Origin: Sulfurospirillum sp001602955
GTDB taxonomy: Bacteria > Campylobacterota > Campylobacteria > Campylobacterales > Sulfurospirillaceae
Assembly: GCA_001602955.1 (NCBI GenBank)
Contig: LVAC01000026.1
Coordinates: 1 to 61,174 of the forward strand
Length of the DNA stretch: 61,174 nucleotides
Direction of reading: 5' to 3'
Positions 1-8,449 of this stretch are shown here, in pieces. Position 1 is the first letter of the stretch; every line of letters starts with the position of its first letter. The notes under the pieces were generated by a model. That model was not told the DNA's origin and did no database searches. It saw nothing but the letters and a program-made list of their open reading frames with translations. Both the position numbers and the translations under genes were made by a program.

Positions 1-1265
1 CTCGGTTAAAGACGATTGGGTACGTTCGGCAAGTTTACGGACTTCATCGGCAACCACCGCAAAGCCTCGTCCGTGTTCTCCCGCTCGGGCAGCTTCAATC
101 GCGGCATTGAGTGCAAGCAAATTGGTTTGATCGGCAATATCGGAGATGACGGTTAAGATCTCTTTGACCTGTTCGGCATCTTTACTCATTTGTTCCAATT
201 GTCCGGCAAGTGCACTTTCGGCTTCACTGGCAAGTTCGACTTCGTTTTTCAGTTGGATCACTTCATTTTTGGCGGCTTCGAGTTTATTCCCCGCAAGGGC
301 GATACTTTGTTTCATCGATTCGGAGAGGATCGCCGTTTCTTGAACAAATTTTTTAATCGATACGATCTCTTCAATCGTATTGTTAACGATCACGGTACTG
401 TTTTCGGCATTTCTACCGATTTGCATACTGGTGGTGGAGAGTTCATGCGAAACCGAAGCGTTTTCCGAAGAAGAGCGTTTGACGTCTTCAATAATATGCT
501 CTAAGGTATCTACCAGCGTATTAAAGCTATTCACGATCTCTTGGATCTCATTCTTTTTACCGTAATGGATACGAAACTTCAACTCTTTTTTTTGAACGAA
601 TCCACTGATACTATCTCGTATCAGATGCACTCCTTGCATCACGTTATTTCGGATCATCACGCCTAAGACAATCACGCTCAAAGCTACGATTAGGGAAAGT
701 CCTATCATCATCGAGGAGGCGCTGTTCTTGGCTTCTACCGCCATCTTTGCGTCGCTTTCGGCGAGGTGTTGGTTATAGGTCATATGTTCGGTTAAGACTC
801 TGACTAAATCATTAATCATTGTACGGTTGGCATAGACCAAAGCTTTGGCTTCCTCGTTTTTGTTCTCATCGGAGAGTTTAAATACGTGTTCGATCATGGG
901 CGTATAAATGGCCATGAGCTCTTTTTCTTTTTGGTAAAACTCTTTATCTTTCGCATCTGAAAGCATTGCGTCGTATTTTTTATAATGTGAGGTAAATGAG
1001 GTTTGGTACTCTTTATATTTTGTTTCAAGCTTTTTATAGTCACTTTTATCGGTTGCGACGATATATGCTCCCATATCGTAATACGCATAGCGTTAAAATC
1101 TTGCGACATATCTCCCATTAATAAAACGCTCGGTAAGGAGTTCACGTTACATGTATTGGTTTTTTCGTACACCTGTTCCATCTTTGTCATTCCGATGCTA
1201 AAGACGGCGATAATTCCAAAAATAGCAATGCCGAGCATTGTAATTAACTGTTTTCCGATACTCAT
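1..1265 (-). pseudogene. methyl-accepting chemotaxis protein, frameshifted and cut by the window edge
   Basis: Membrane chemoreceptor that would signal to CheA/CheW. The N-terminus starts at 1265 behind a good AAAGGAG site and gives a first membrane helix (about residues 7-25) and the start of a four-helix-bundle sensor. The reading frame then breaks near 1083-1095: the start frame runs into junk and stops at 894, while a second frame, open from about 1092 down to base 1, encodes the rest of the sensor, a second membrane helix, a HAMP region and the signalling tip with NAAIEAARAGEHGRGFAVVA. One missing base between the frames explains this. It may be a real inactivating deletion or a sequencing error. 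The C-terminal end lies outside the window. Family call is secure; functional state is not. Confidence 0.9.
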
Positions 1266-1520
1266 AAGGCAAACTCCTTTTACTATTGATTTTTGTTAAA
1301 ATATATGCTTAAAAAATGACGATAAAATTCTTATACTATAAAGGATTCAATATGTTCACACGAATATGAAAAATATTAAGAAAATAAAACTGTGACAGTG
1401 TAAGACGAAAAGGAAAATAACGCAATGCCCTATAGGACATTGCGGTAAAGGAGCTATCAAAGTAAACTTACGTAAATTTTATCTTTGACATGTAGCAATG
1501 TTGTGAAAGATGATAAAATC
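1266..1520. other. intergenic region between divergent chemoreceptor and XRE regulator
   Basis: About 255 bases, AT-rich, between divergently oriented genes, so it should hold both promoters. A TTGACA-like hexamer at 1485-1490 precedes the XRE gene, but I cannot pair it with a well-spaced -10. One ACATGT palindrome lies at 1488-1493. Confidence 0.4.
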
Positions 1521-1757
1521 ATGTCCAAGAACGATATAGAATACGCCCATGAAAGGATTCGTAGCAATATTAGAAAATTGCGCGAAAAGAAAGGTAAAAG
1601 CCAGCTCGAAATGGCTTTAGCGATTGGACATACTTCCGCCGCATTTTATGCAAAGGCAGAATGTGGAATTCAAAATAAAAAATTTAACATTGAGCATCTT
1701 TGTAAAATTGCTAAAGTGTTGGATATTGATATTTGCGAGTTTTTCGAGGGTCTTTAA
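1521..1757 (+). CDS. small XRE-family helix-turn-helix regulator
   Basis: A 78-residue DNA-binding protein. Residues about 10-70 form an XRE/Cro-type helix-turn-helix (IRKLREKKGKSQLEMALAIG, then a recognition helix region and LCKIAKVLDIDICEFFEGL). There is no effector domain. An in-frame TTG at 1485 would add 12 residues, but the ATG at 1521 gives a normal XRE N-terminus and is preferred, although its ribosome site is weak. It sits alone between the chemoreceptor (divergent) and yebC (convergent). Its target is unknown. Confidence 0.8.
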   Translation: MSKNDIEYAHERIRSNIRKLREKKGKSQLEMALAIGHTSAAFYAKAECGIQNKKFNIEHLCKIAKVLDIDICEFFEGL

Positions 1758-1769
1758 ATCCCTCGAAAA

Positions 1770-2480
1770 TTAGCCAAGATTGGTATAGACGGCTTGAACG
1801 TCGTCGTCTTCTTCGATACGCTCGATGATTTTTTCAATATCGGGCATTTGCTCCTCGCTAGGATTGATCGGCGTGTTGGCGATACGCTCTAAGGTCGCTT
1901 TGGTCAGTGCGATACCCAAACGCTCAAACGCGGCATTTAAGCTTCCGAAATTCGTATAGTCCGCATAGACGAGCACGACGCCGTCTTCTTCTTCGATCTC
2001 TTCCAAACCCGCATCGATGAGTTCTAATTCGAGTTCTTCCAAATCCATCGTCGCGGTTTTGGCAAATTCAAAAACGGCTTTTCGCGAAAACATAAATTCC
2101 AGCGAACCGTTGTTGAGCATCTCTCCGCCCGCTTTTTTAAACGCACTTTTGATGTTAGCGACGGTACGCGTATTATTGTCGGTTGCACATTCGACGAAAA
2201 AAAGCGACCCGTGAGGTCCTTTACCCTCGTACGTCGTTTCCGACAAGCTTTGCGCATCTTTACCGAGTGCGCGTTTAATCGCGGCGTCGATATTGTCTTT
2301 GGGCATATTCTCCGCTTTCGCATTTAAGATCGCGGCTCTGAGTTTGGGGTTCATATCCGGATCGCCGCCGCCTTCTTTTGCGGCAATCATAATCATACGA
2401 CCCAGACGCGGAAATATACGGGACATATTGCCCCATCGCTTTAATTTTGCGGCTTTTCGGTACTCAAACGCTCTTCCCAT
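1770..2480 (-). CDS. yebC: YebC/PmpR family protein (TACO1-like)
   Basis: A 236-residue member of the widespread YebC family, described as DNA-binding regulators and, for some members, as factors helping ribosomes through difficult sequences. The start MGRAFEYRKAAKLKRW and the block MNPKLRAAILNAKAENMPKDNI are diagnostic, followed by the acidic C-terminal domains ending IERIEEDDDVQAVYTNLG. Length is normal. The start has an AAGAAGGAA site upstream. It is transcribed alone, convergent with the XRE gene and divergent from the LUD-domain gene at 2573. Confidence 0.95.
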   Translation of the reverse strand: MGRAFEYRKAAKLKRWGNMSRIFPRLGRMIMIAAKEGGGDPDMNPKLRAAILNAKAENMPKDNIDAAIKRALGKDAQSLSETTYEGKGPHGSLFFVECATDNNTRTVANIKSAFKKAGGEMLNNGSLEFMFSRKAVFEFAKTATMDLEELELELIDAGLEEIEEEDGVVLVYADYTNFGSLNAAFERLGIALTKATLERIANTPINPSEEQMPDIEKIIERIEEDDDVQAVYTNLG

Positions 2481-2572
2481 AGGGGTATATTCCTTCTTTG
2501 ATAAAGTGTCAATTTTCTAATTATACCTTTTTAAAAATAAGAGTATGATTTGATAAAAACAAGGAAGCTTTT

Positions 2573-3169
2573 ATGGAAGCGTTAAAAAAAATTTATCGAA
2601 AGCGCGGGTTCGAGTTGGTCGTCGTACCCAACAAAGAAGCGGCGTTGCATGCGTCGATGAGCTTCATCCAACCGCACATGCGTATTGGATTTGGCGGTTC
2701 GCAAAGCGTCAAAGAGATCGGATTGTACGATTATGTTACTTCTCGTAAAGACCTGACGCTTTTTAATCAATACGAAGCGGGCATTAGCATGGAAGAAAAC
2801 GTCAACCGCCGTCGCCAAGGTTTACTCTCCGACCTATACCTTTGCGGCACGAACGCACTTACCAAAGACGGCATCTTGGTCAACGCCGACGGTAGCGGAA
2901 ATCGTGTTGCCGCACAGATTTTCGGCCCTAAAAAGGTGTTGATTATCGCCGGTATCAATAAACTCGTCGAAAACGTGGACGAGGGCTTTAAACGTATTCG
3001 CGAAGTCGCTAGCCCTAAAAACATCGAACGCATGAACGCGATGGCGATTAGTTTGGGCAAAGAGCCGCGCTACTCGATGAGCAACATCGGCAAAAAATTT
3101 ACTTATATCACCGGAGACGAAGAGGGACGAACGACGATTATTCTCGTCGAAGAGCCGCTTGGCTACTAA
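2573..3169 (+). CDS. LUD-domain protein (DUF162, LutC-like)
   Basis: A 198-residue LUD-domain protein. The fold shows as RIGFGGSQSVKEIGLYDYV, LYLCGTNALTKDGILVNADG, GNRVAAQIFGPKKVLIIAG and a C-terminal TGDEEGRTTIILVEEPLG. LutC is part of the LutABC lactate oxidation complex, but no lutA or lutB lies here, so this is a stand-alone member of unknown substrate. It starts after AAGGAAG. The TRAP genes follow after about 140 bases containing a TTACATGTAA palindrome at 3191-3200. Confidence 0.85.
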   Translation: MEALKKIYRKRGFELVVVPNKEAALHASMSFIQPHMRIGFGGSQSVKEIGLYDYVTSRKDLTLFNQYEAGISMEENVNRRRQGLLSDLYLCGTNALTKDGILVNADGSGNRVAAQIFGPKKVLIIAGINKLVENVDEGFKRIREVASPKNIERMNAMAISLGKEPRYSMSNIGKKFTYITGDEEGRTTIILVEEPLGY

Positions 3170-3307
3170 AATGCTTCGCACGGAAACATTTTACATGTAA
3201 AGCGGCAAAGGTGTAACGTTTTTAGATTCTCCAAGGATTTTTTGATTAAAGTTAAAGACGTACGAAGTATCGTCAACGTCTACGACATTTATTTTAAGGA
3301 GTCCTTG

Positions 3308-4246
3308 ATGAAAAAAACGCTTTTAGCGACGAGTGCGGCGGTTTGCCTTGCTACGGCACTTTCCGCGGCAGAGTTTATTAATGTGTTAACCGGTGGAACC
3401 AGCGGTATTTATTATCCTTTGGGCGTTGCGCTTTCGCAGATGTACGCTAAAGCGATTCCCGATTCCAAAACGGCGGTTCAAGCGACCAAAGCAAGCGTGG
3501 AAAATCTCAATTTATTGCAAGCTGGACGCGGCGAAGTGGCGATCTCTTTGGGGGATTCGTTTTCGGACGCGTATAAAGGCGATGCGGATGCCGGATTTAA
3601 AGCACCTTTGGACAAACTACGCACTGTGTCGGCGTTGTATCCCAATTACATTCACTTTGTAGCCGCCGCGGATTCGGGAATCAAATCGTTTGCGGATATT
3701 AAAGGCAAGCGTATCTCCGTCGGAGCACCCAAATCGGGAACGGCACTCAACTCTAAAAAGATTTTAGAAGCGGCGGGCATTAAATACGAAGATTTCTCAA
3801 AAGTCGAATATCTTTCGTATGCCGAGTCGGTCGAACTGATGAAAAACCGCCAACTTGACGTAACGCTTCTCTCCTCAGGTGCGGGTGTCGCGGCGCTGCG
3901 CGATTTGGCAACCTCTCAAAAGGTCGTTTTCCTGACGATTCCCGCCGAAATTGTCCAAAAAATCAACGATCCGGCATACCAAGTCGGTATTATTCCCGCC
4001 AACACGTATGAGGGGCAAACCAGCGACGTTAGCACGATTTCCGTTCAAAACTTTTTGGTAACGCATTCGGGCGTTTCCGAAAAAACGGTCTACACGATGA
4101 CGAAAACGATGTTTGAAAACTTGGATCAAATGGTTGCCGCACATGCCGCCGCCAAAGGCATTTCGCTGGAAAATGCCGCCAAAAATCCTCCGGCTCCGAT
4201 TCATCCGGGTGCATTGAAGTATTATAAAGAAAAAGGGCTTCTCTAA
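3308..4246 (+). CDS. TAXI family TRAP transporter substrate-binding protein
   Basis: Periplasmic solute receptor. After a signal peptide (about residues 1-21, MKKTLLATSAAVCLATALSA) the mature protein opens with the TAXI signature FINVLTGGTSGIYYPLGVAL, and has IKGKRISVGAPKSGTALNSK in the middle. I chose the ATG at 3308, with AAGGAG just upstream, over an in-frame start at 3242 that would put 22 non-signal residues in front. It is followed by the fused TRAP permease and a DUF1850 gene, the usual TAXI-TRAP set. The substrate cannot be read from sequence; glutamate and other carboxylates are known for relatives. Uptake would be driven by an ion gradient. Confidence 0.95.
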   Translation: MKKTLLATSAAVCLATALSAAEFINVLTGGTSGIYYPLGVALSQMYAKAIPDSKTAVQATKASVENLNLLQAGRGEVAISLGDSFSDAYKGDADAGFKAPLDKLRTVSALYPNYIHFVAAADSGIKSFADIKGKRISVGAPKSGTALNSKKILEAAGIKYEDFSKVEYLSYAESVELMKNRQLDVTLLSSGAGVAALRDLATSQKVVFLTIPAEIVQKINDPAYQVGIIPANTYEGQTSDVSTISVQNFLVTHSGVSEKTVYTMTKTMFENLDQMVAAHAAAKGISLENAAKNPPAPIHPGALKYYKEKGLL

Positions 4247-4257
4247 GAAGTACGATC

Positions 4258-4279
4258 GAAGGCTCTTTGATGAGCCTTC
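4258..4279 (+). terminator. hairpin between TRAP receptor and permease genes
   Basis: Perfect 8-bp stem GAAGGCTC / GAGCCTTC (4258-4265 and 4272-4279) with loop TTTGAT, followed by TTATTTTGATTT. It lies between the stop of the receptor gene and the ribosome site of the permease. It could partly stop transcription or protect the 3' end of the receptor message, which would give more receptor than permease. The role is inferred. Confidence 0.6.
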
Positions 4280-4308
4280 TTATTTTGATTTACGATAAGG
4301 AAAAGAGA

Positions 4309-6378
4309 ATGTCTGTTTTGATGCATGAAGAGAACCGTGAGGAAGAATCCGACTTCGAAGAGCACGGACACCAACGCCGACTCGTCGGTTGGGCGGCGTC
4401 TGCGGTCGTGTTCGGGGCGCTGGCGTTTTCGGCGTATCAGATTAGCGTTGCGGCGTTTCACCCCTTTTCGAGTCTGGTGATTCGCGCCTTACATGTCAGT
4501 TTTTTGATGTTTTTAATTTTTATGCTTTATCCGATGAACGCCAAAGGACGAAGCGAGCAAAGTATCCCTTGGTACGATGTTTTGCTCTCTTTACTCGGAT
4601 TTGGCGTCGGGTTTTACCACTTGATCTTCGAAGCCGATTTGATCGAGCGATCCGGCGATCCGACGAATGCCGATCTAATCGTAGCGACGTTGGCGTCCGT
4701 TTTGGTCTTTGAAGCCGCGCGTCGCGTAGTCGGTTGGGCGTTGACTTTTGTATGTGCCGCTTTTCTGGCGTACGGCTTTTTGGGGCAATACTTGCCGCTT
4801 TCGATTGCGCATCGCGGTTTTGGATTTGACCAAATCGTAGGGCAGCTTTATCTCGGAAGCGACGGTATCTTGGGAACGCCGACCTTAGTTTCTGCAACGT
4901 ATATCTTTTTGTTTATTTTATTCGGAACGTTTTTGGAACATGCGGGGATGATTCGTCTTTTTAACGCTTTAGCACTTGGACTCGTCGGGCGCGCGCAAGG
5001 CGGTCCCGCAAAAGTCGCGGTTATCTCTTCGGGCTTAATGGGAACGATCTCGGGTTCGGGAGTCGCCAACGTTTTAACCGTCGGACAGTTTACGATACCG
5101 TTGATGAAACGTTTCGGCTACAGCTCTGTTTTCTCGGGCGCGGTGGAAGCGACTGCTTCGATGGGCGGTCAGATTATGCCTCCGGTCATGGGTGCGGTAG
5201 CGTTTATTATGGCGGAGACGCTCAATGTTCCCTATTCGGATATTGTTATGGCGGCGATTATTCCTGCTTTACTTTATTATTTTACGGCGTTTTGGATGGT
5301 ACACTTGGAAGCGGGCAGGCTCAAACTCTTAGGCATTCCCGCCGATCAATGCCCCAATCCGTGGAAAGAGCTCAAAGCGAGTTGGCATTTGGCACTTCCT
5401 TTGGCGGCATTGGTGTACATGTTGTTTCACGGTTTTACGCCGATGTTCGCGGGTATGATGGGCTTAACGTTGACGGCGGTATTGATTTTGGGTGCGGCGA
5501 TTGCGGTGCGTATTTCCCAAAAGGCACTTCGTTACGTTTTTTGGTTTTCGCTAGGGCTAGGTGCGGCTTCGTTTATCGAATGGGGCATCGTGCCGGTTTT
5601 AGGCGTGATCGGCGTTCTTGTGGCGTTTAACTTTTTCGTGCAAGGCGGGAAAGAGACGCTTTTAACGATGAAAAAAGCGTTGATAGACGGTGCCAAACAA
5701 GCCTTGGGCGTAGGCATCGCATGTGCGATCGTCGGCGTGATTATCGGTGTATTGACGCTTACCGGAGCGGCGTCTAACTTTGCGGGATTTATCTTAGAAG
5801 TCGGTCAAACGAGCCTTTTCCTTTCGCTCTTGTTAACGATGGTCGCGTGTTTAATTTTGGGGATGGGTATTCCCACGATTCCCAATTACATTATTACCAG
5901 TTCCATTGCCGCACCGGCACTTTTAAAACTCGGCGTACCGTTGATCGTCAGTCACATGTTTGTTTTTTATTTCGGCATTATGGCAGACTTAACGCCGCCT
6001 GTTGCGTTAGCGGCGTTTGCCGCCGCGTCGATTGCCAAAGCCTCGGCGATGAAAATCGGCTTTAAAGCGACGCAAATCGCCATTGCCGGTTTTGTCGTTC
6101 CGTTTATGGCGGTCTACGATCCTTCGTTGATGTTGCAAGGCGATCCGACATGGACGGCGGTTGTTTATGTCGTCATTAAGGCACTTTTGGCGATTTTCTT
6201 ATGGGGATGTGCGGCGATTGGTTATTTGTGGACGCCCTTAAAGGTCATCGAACGTGTCTGTGCCGCCGGTATCGCCGTTTTATTGGTGGCGGCATTGCCG
6301 ATCACGGATGAAATGGGTTTTACTTTGGGAACGCTTTTTGTCGTTTGGAATCTTTGGAGACGTTATAAAGCGCAATGA
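4309..6378 (+). CDS. TRAP transporter permease, fused small and large subunits
   Basis: A 689-residue inner-membrane protein of the 4TM/12TM fused TRAP type paired with TAXI receptors. The N-terminal part has the small-subunit helices. The large-subunit part has the conserved GTISGSGVANVLTVGQFTIP and GGQIMPPVMGAVAFIMAE and the late MGIPTIPNYIITSSIAAPAL / DLTPPVALAAFAAASIA blocks. The ATG at 4309 follows AAGGAAAAGAGA; an in-frame ATG at 4267 overlaps the upstream hairpin and is less likely. Its stop overlaps the DUF1850 start by 4 bases (ATGA). Confidence 0.95.
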   Translation: MSVLMHEENREEESDFEEHGHQRRLVGWAASAVVFGALAFSAYQISVAAFHPFSSLVIRALHVSFLMFLIFMLYPMNAKGRSEQSIPWYDVLLSLLGFGVGFYHLIFEADLIERSGDPTNADLIVATLASVLVFEAARRVVGWALTFVCAAFLAYGFLGQYLPLSIAHRGFGFDQIVGQLYLGSDGILGTPTLVSATYIFLFILFGTFLEHAGMIRLFNALALGLVGRAQGGPAKVAVISSGLMGTISGSGVANVLTVGQFTIPLMKRFGYSSVFSGAVEATASMGGQIMPPVMGAVAFIMAETLNVPYSDIVMAAIIPALLYYFTAFWMVHLEAGRLKLLGIPADQCPNPWKELKASWHLALPLAALVYMLFHGFTPMFAGMMGLTLTAVLILGAAIAVRISQKALRYVFWFSLGLGAASFIEWGIVPVLGVIGVLVAFNFFVQGGKETLLTMKKALIDGAKQALGVGIACAIVGVIIGVLTLTGAASNFAGFILEVGQTSLFLSLLLTMVACLILGMGIPTIPNYIITSSIAAPALLKLGVPLIVSHMFVFYFGIMADLTPPVALAAFAAASIAKASAMKIGFKATQIAIAGFVVPFMAVYDPSLMLQGDPTWTAVVYVVIKALLAIFLWGCAAIGYLWTPLKVIERVCAAGIAVLLVAALPITDEMGFTLGTLFVVWNLWRRYKAQ

Positions 6379-6752
6379 CGGCTTTGTGCATTAGCGCGGG
6401 GGTTGCTTCGATTACGTTGTACGTCAATAGCTTTACCCTTGCGTGGATGCATTCGGTCGAGAAAATCCGTTGGGAAGAACAATGGACGATCCACGACAAT
6501 GCCTTACATGTCGTTCTCGCAAGCGTACGCGGAAGCGGTGCCGGAATGGAGCCGCCTCTTGATGCGCACTTTCTAAACGGGGCTTGGCAGTATACGCCGC
6601 ATACCCCGCCTTTACAGACCTTGCGTTTAGCGCATTCTCCTTTTACGCAAGGTTATGAACTCTGCTTTGGGGGCGAATGTTATGCGCTTAGTGCGCTAAT
6701 GCCCGAACTACTGACGTTGGACACTATGGTACTTGAAGCGTGCGAACGCTAA
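6375..6752 (+). CDS. DUF1850 protein associated with TAXI-TRAP systems
   Basis: A 125-residue protein with a short N-terminal hydrophobic segment and the DUF1850 pattern: FTLAWMHSVEKIRWEEQW, a GSGAGMEPP block and LRLAHSPFTQGYELCFGGECY. DUF1850 genes very often accompany TAXI-TRAP permeases; their function is not known to me. It is translationally coupled to the permease through ATGA, so the three genes form one operon. Confidence 0.85.
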   Translation: MTALCISAGVASITLYVNSFTLAWMHSVEKIRWEEQWTIHDNALHVVLASVRGSGAGMEPPLDAHFLNGAWQYTPHTPPLQTLRLAHSPFTQGYELCFGGECYALSALMPELLTLDTMVLEACER

Positions 6753-6782
6753 AATACCGCACTTTTTATGTGAGGTATTGCT

Positions 6783-7613
6783 TTGAAATCGGAACTTAAA
6801 AATTACGGCTATATTGTTTTAGGCTCGCTCTTTTTGGCGTACGGCGTCGTCTCTTTGTTTATTCCCAATGCGTTGGTAACGGGCGGAACTTCAGGTATGG
6901 CACTTTTGGGTCACTATCTTTTTAACTTCCCCGTCGGCGTTTTAATGGTCGCGATTAACGCACCTTTATTGCTTTTGGGAACAAAATATTTCGGAAAACA
7001 TTTTACGCTTCGTAGCATCGTCGCGATCGGATTTACCTCTTTGTGCATCGATACGATGGCGGCTTTGGGTTTTCAAGCCTTAAGTCGCGACGTCATTTTA
7101 GCGGCGATTTTCGGCGGAATCGCCGTCGGTATCGGATTGGGCTTGATCTTTAGCGGTCATGCGTCTGCGGGCGGATCGACCATTCTTGCCAAAATCGTTG
7201 CGGCAAAAACGACGCTCAAAGCCTCGACGGTGATGCTCATCATCGATATGTGCATTATTGTTTCTATCGCTTTTATCGCTAAAAATATCGATTTGGCGTT
7301 ATGGAGTTTGGTGAGTATTTATATTACCGCTAAGAGCGTCGATATGTTTTTAACGCGCGGACCTTCAAAAAAAGTCGTGCATATCGTTTCGACGAAAATC
7401 GAAGCACTGTGTGAAGCGATCGTCGAACATCTGGGCAAAAACGGTACGATCGTCCACGGGGAGGGTATTTTTGAGAACGAATCCAAGCGTATGATCTTTT
7501 TGGTCGTCGAAAACGCGCGTATTCCACGCTTAAAAGAGCTCATTCAAACCATCGATAAAGAAGCGTTTATGGTTGTTATGGAAGCTTCGGAACTCTTGGG
7601 TCGCGGGCACTAA
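6783..7613 (+). CDS. YitT family membrane protein (DUF161/DUF2179)
   Basis: A 276-residue integral membrane protein. Several transmembrane helices include GSLFLAYGVVSLFIPNALVT, the family motif GGTSGMALL, and SGHASAGGSTILAKIV. The soluble C-terminal DUF2179 domain (about residues 195-275) has a typical HGEGIFENESKRMIFLVV block. Translation starts at a TTG (6783) behind GAGG. It ends in a 4-base convergent overlap with the outer-membrane gene on the other strand. The transported molecule is unknown. Confidence 0.9.
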   Translation: MKSELKNYGYIVLGSLFLAYGVVSLFIPNALVTGGTSGMALLGHYLFNFPVGVLMVAINAPLLLLGTKYFGKHFTLRSIVAIGFTSLCIDTMAALGFQALSRDVILAAIFGGIAVGIGLGLIFSGHASAGGSTILAKIVAAKTTLKASTVMLIIDMCIIVSIAFIAKNIDLALWSLVSIYITAKSVDMFLTRGPSKKVVHIVSTKIEALCEAIVEHLGKNGTIVHGEGIFENESKRMIFLVVENARIPRLKELIQTIDKEAFMVVMEASELLGRGH

Positions 7614-8386
7614 AACGATTTTTTGATCTGAATGCTCATCTGATTGTTTTGCTTGTCGATACCCGTTTTATCATACGAAATGCCTAAATTAAGCCCTTTG
7701 GAGAGTTCATTGAGTTTAAAATCGGTATAAACGCCCGTGTAAGAGAGCATCGTTTGTTCATGCGTCGTCAAAACGTAGCGAGAGCCTAAAACGACGTTAC
7801 TTCGCAAAGCGTAATTGACGTCGAAGGCATACGCTTCGGTATTGGGCATGTAATTGTTCGAGCTTAAAACCGAGGAAGTCGGTAACAAATGGTCTTTGCC
7901 CTCAAGATCGCTTGAAGCGCTTCGCATACCGTTCATCACTTGCGAATAGGCAACGTAACTGCTCAATGCGTCTAAATTGACTTGCGCTTTCATACCGAAC
8001 GCATTGGTCGTTTCGACGCTTTTTTCGGCTAAACTTTGGCGGTATGTGTCGGCATAGTAGTTCGCGCTCAATTTGTAATGAAAAAAATCCGTCGTGTTTT
8101 GATAGCGTGCTTCGGTATAATAAATCGTATTGTCGTTACTATTATCGTAGGTTTTTTGTGCAAACGATTGCGTCGCCATTTCGAGTTTGATACCGTCTCG
8201 CGGCGCGGTTTGATACCGAAAAAAGACTTTTTGGTTTCGAGAACTTGAAAAAGGAATCTCCTCTTCATCGTTTTCATAATAATTGGCGGTGATTTTATGG
8301 GTCAAATTGCCGTCTAAAAGGGCATCGATCAAAGCTTCAAACGCGAATAAAGTGCAGGGTAAAAGAAAAAGAAGTAAATGTTTCAT
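7610..8386 (-). CDS. putative outer-membrane beta-barrel protein
   Basis: A 258-residue exported protein: signal peptide MKHLLLFLLPCTLFAFEALI, then alternating polar/hydrophobic strands rich in Tyr (TNYYENDEEE, KLSANYYADTYRQ, GSRYVLTTHEQTMLSY) and a C-terminal Phe after a short strand, typical of barrel proteins recognised by BAM. It recalls OprD-like porins of this group but is shorter than the usual 400 or more residues, so it may be a small barrel or a trimmed relative. Convergent with yitT; codirectional with groEL upstream, from which it is separated by a terminator. Confidence 0.6.
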   Translation of the reverse strand: MKHLLLFLLPCTLFAFEALIDALLDGNLTHKITANYYENDEEEIPFSSSRNQKVFFRYQTAPRDGIKLEMATQSFAQKTYDNSNDNTIYYTEARYQNTTDFFHYKLSANYYADTYRQSLAEKSVETTNAFGMKAQVNLDALSSYVAYSQVMNGMRSASSDLEGKDHLLPTSSVLSSNNYMPNTEAYAFDVNYALRSNVVLGSRYVLTTHEQTMLSYTGVYTDFKLNELSKGLNLGISYDKTGIDKQNNQMSIQIKKSF

Positions 8387-8404
8387 GAAATCAAAATGAA
8401 AAGC

Positions 8405-8424
8405 AAAGCCGCCGAAGCGGCTTT
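8405..8424 (-). terminator. rho-independent terminator after groEL
   Basis: Perfect 8-bp stem AAAGCCGC / GCGGCTTT closing a CGAA tetraloop (TTCG on the groEL strand), followed on that strand by GCTTTTC. It lies between groEL and the outer-membrane protein gene. Confidence 0.8.
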
Positions 8425-8449
8425 ACATGTTAAGCATAGGCAGAATGCA

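Noticed and set aside
190..565. Open frames on the plus strand across the first 600 bases
   Set aside because: They are antisense to the chemoreceptor signalling domain, whose conserved motif is clear on the minus strand.
2767..3181. Two long minus-strand frames across the LUD-domain gene
   Set aside because: Both are shadows of a gene with clear LUD motifs on the plus strand.
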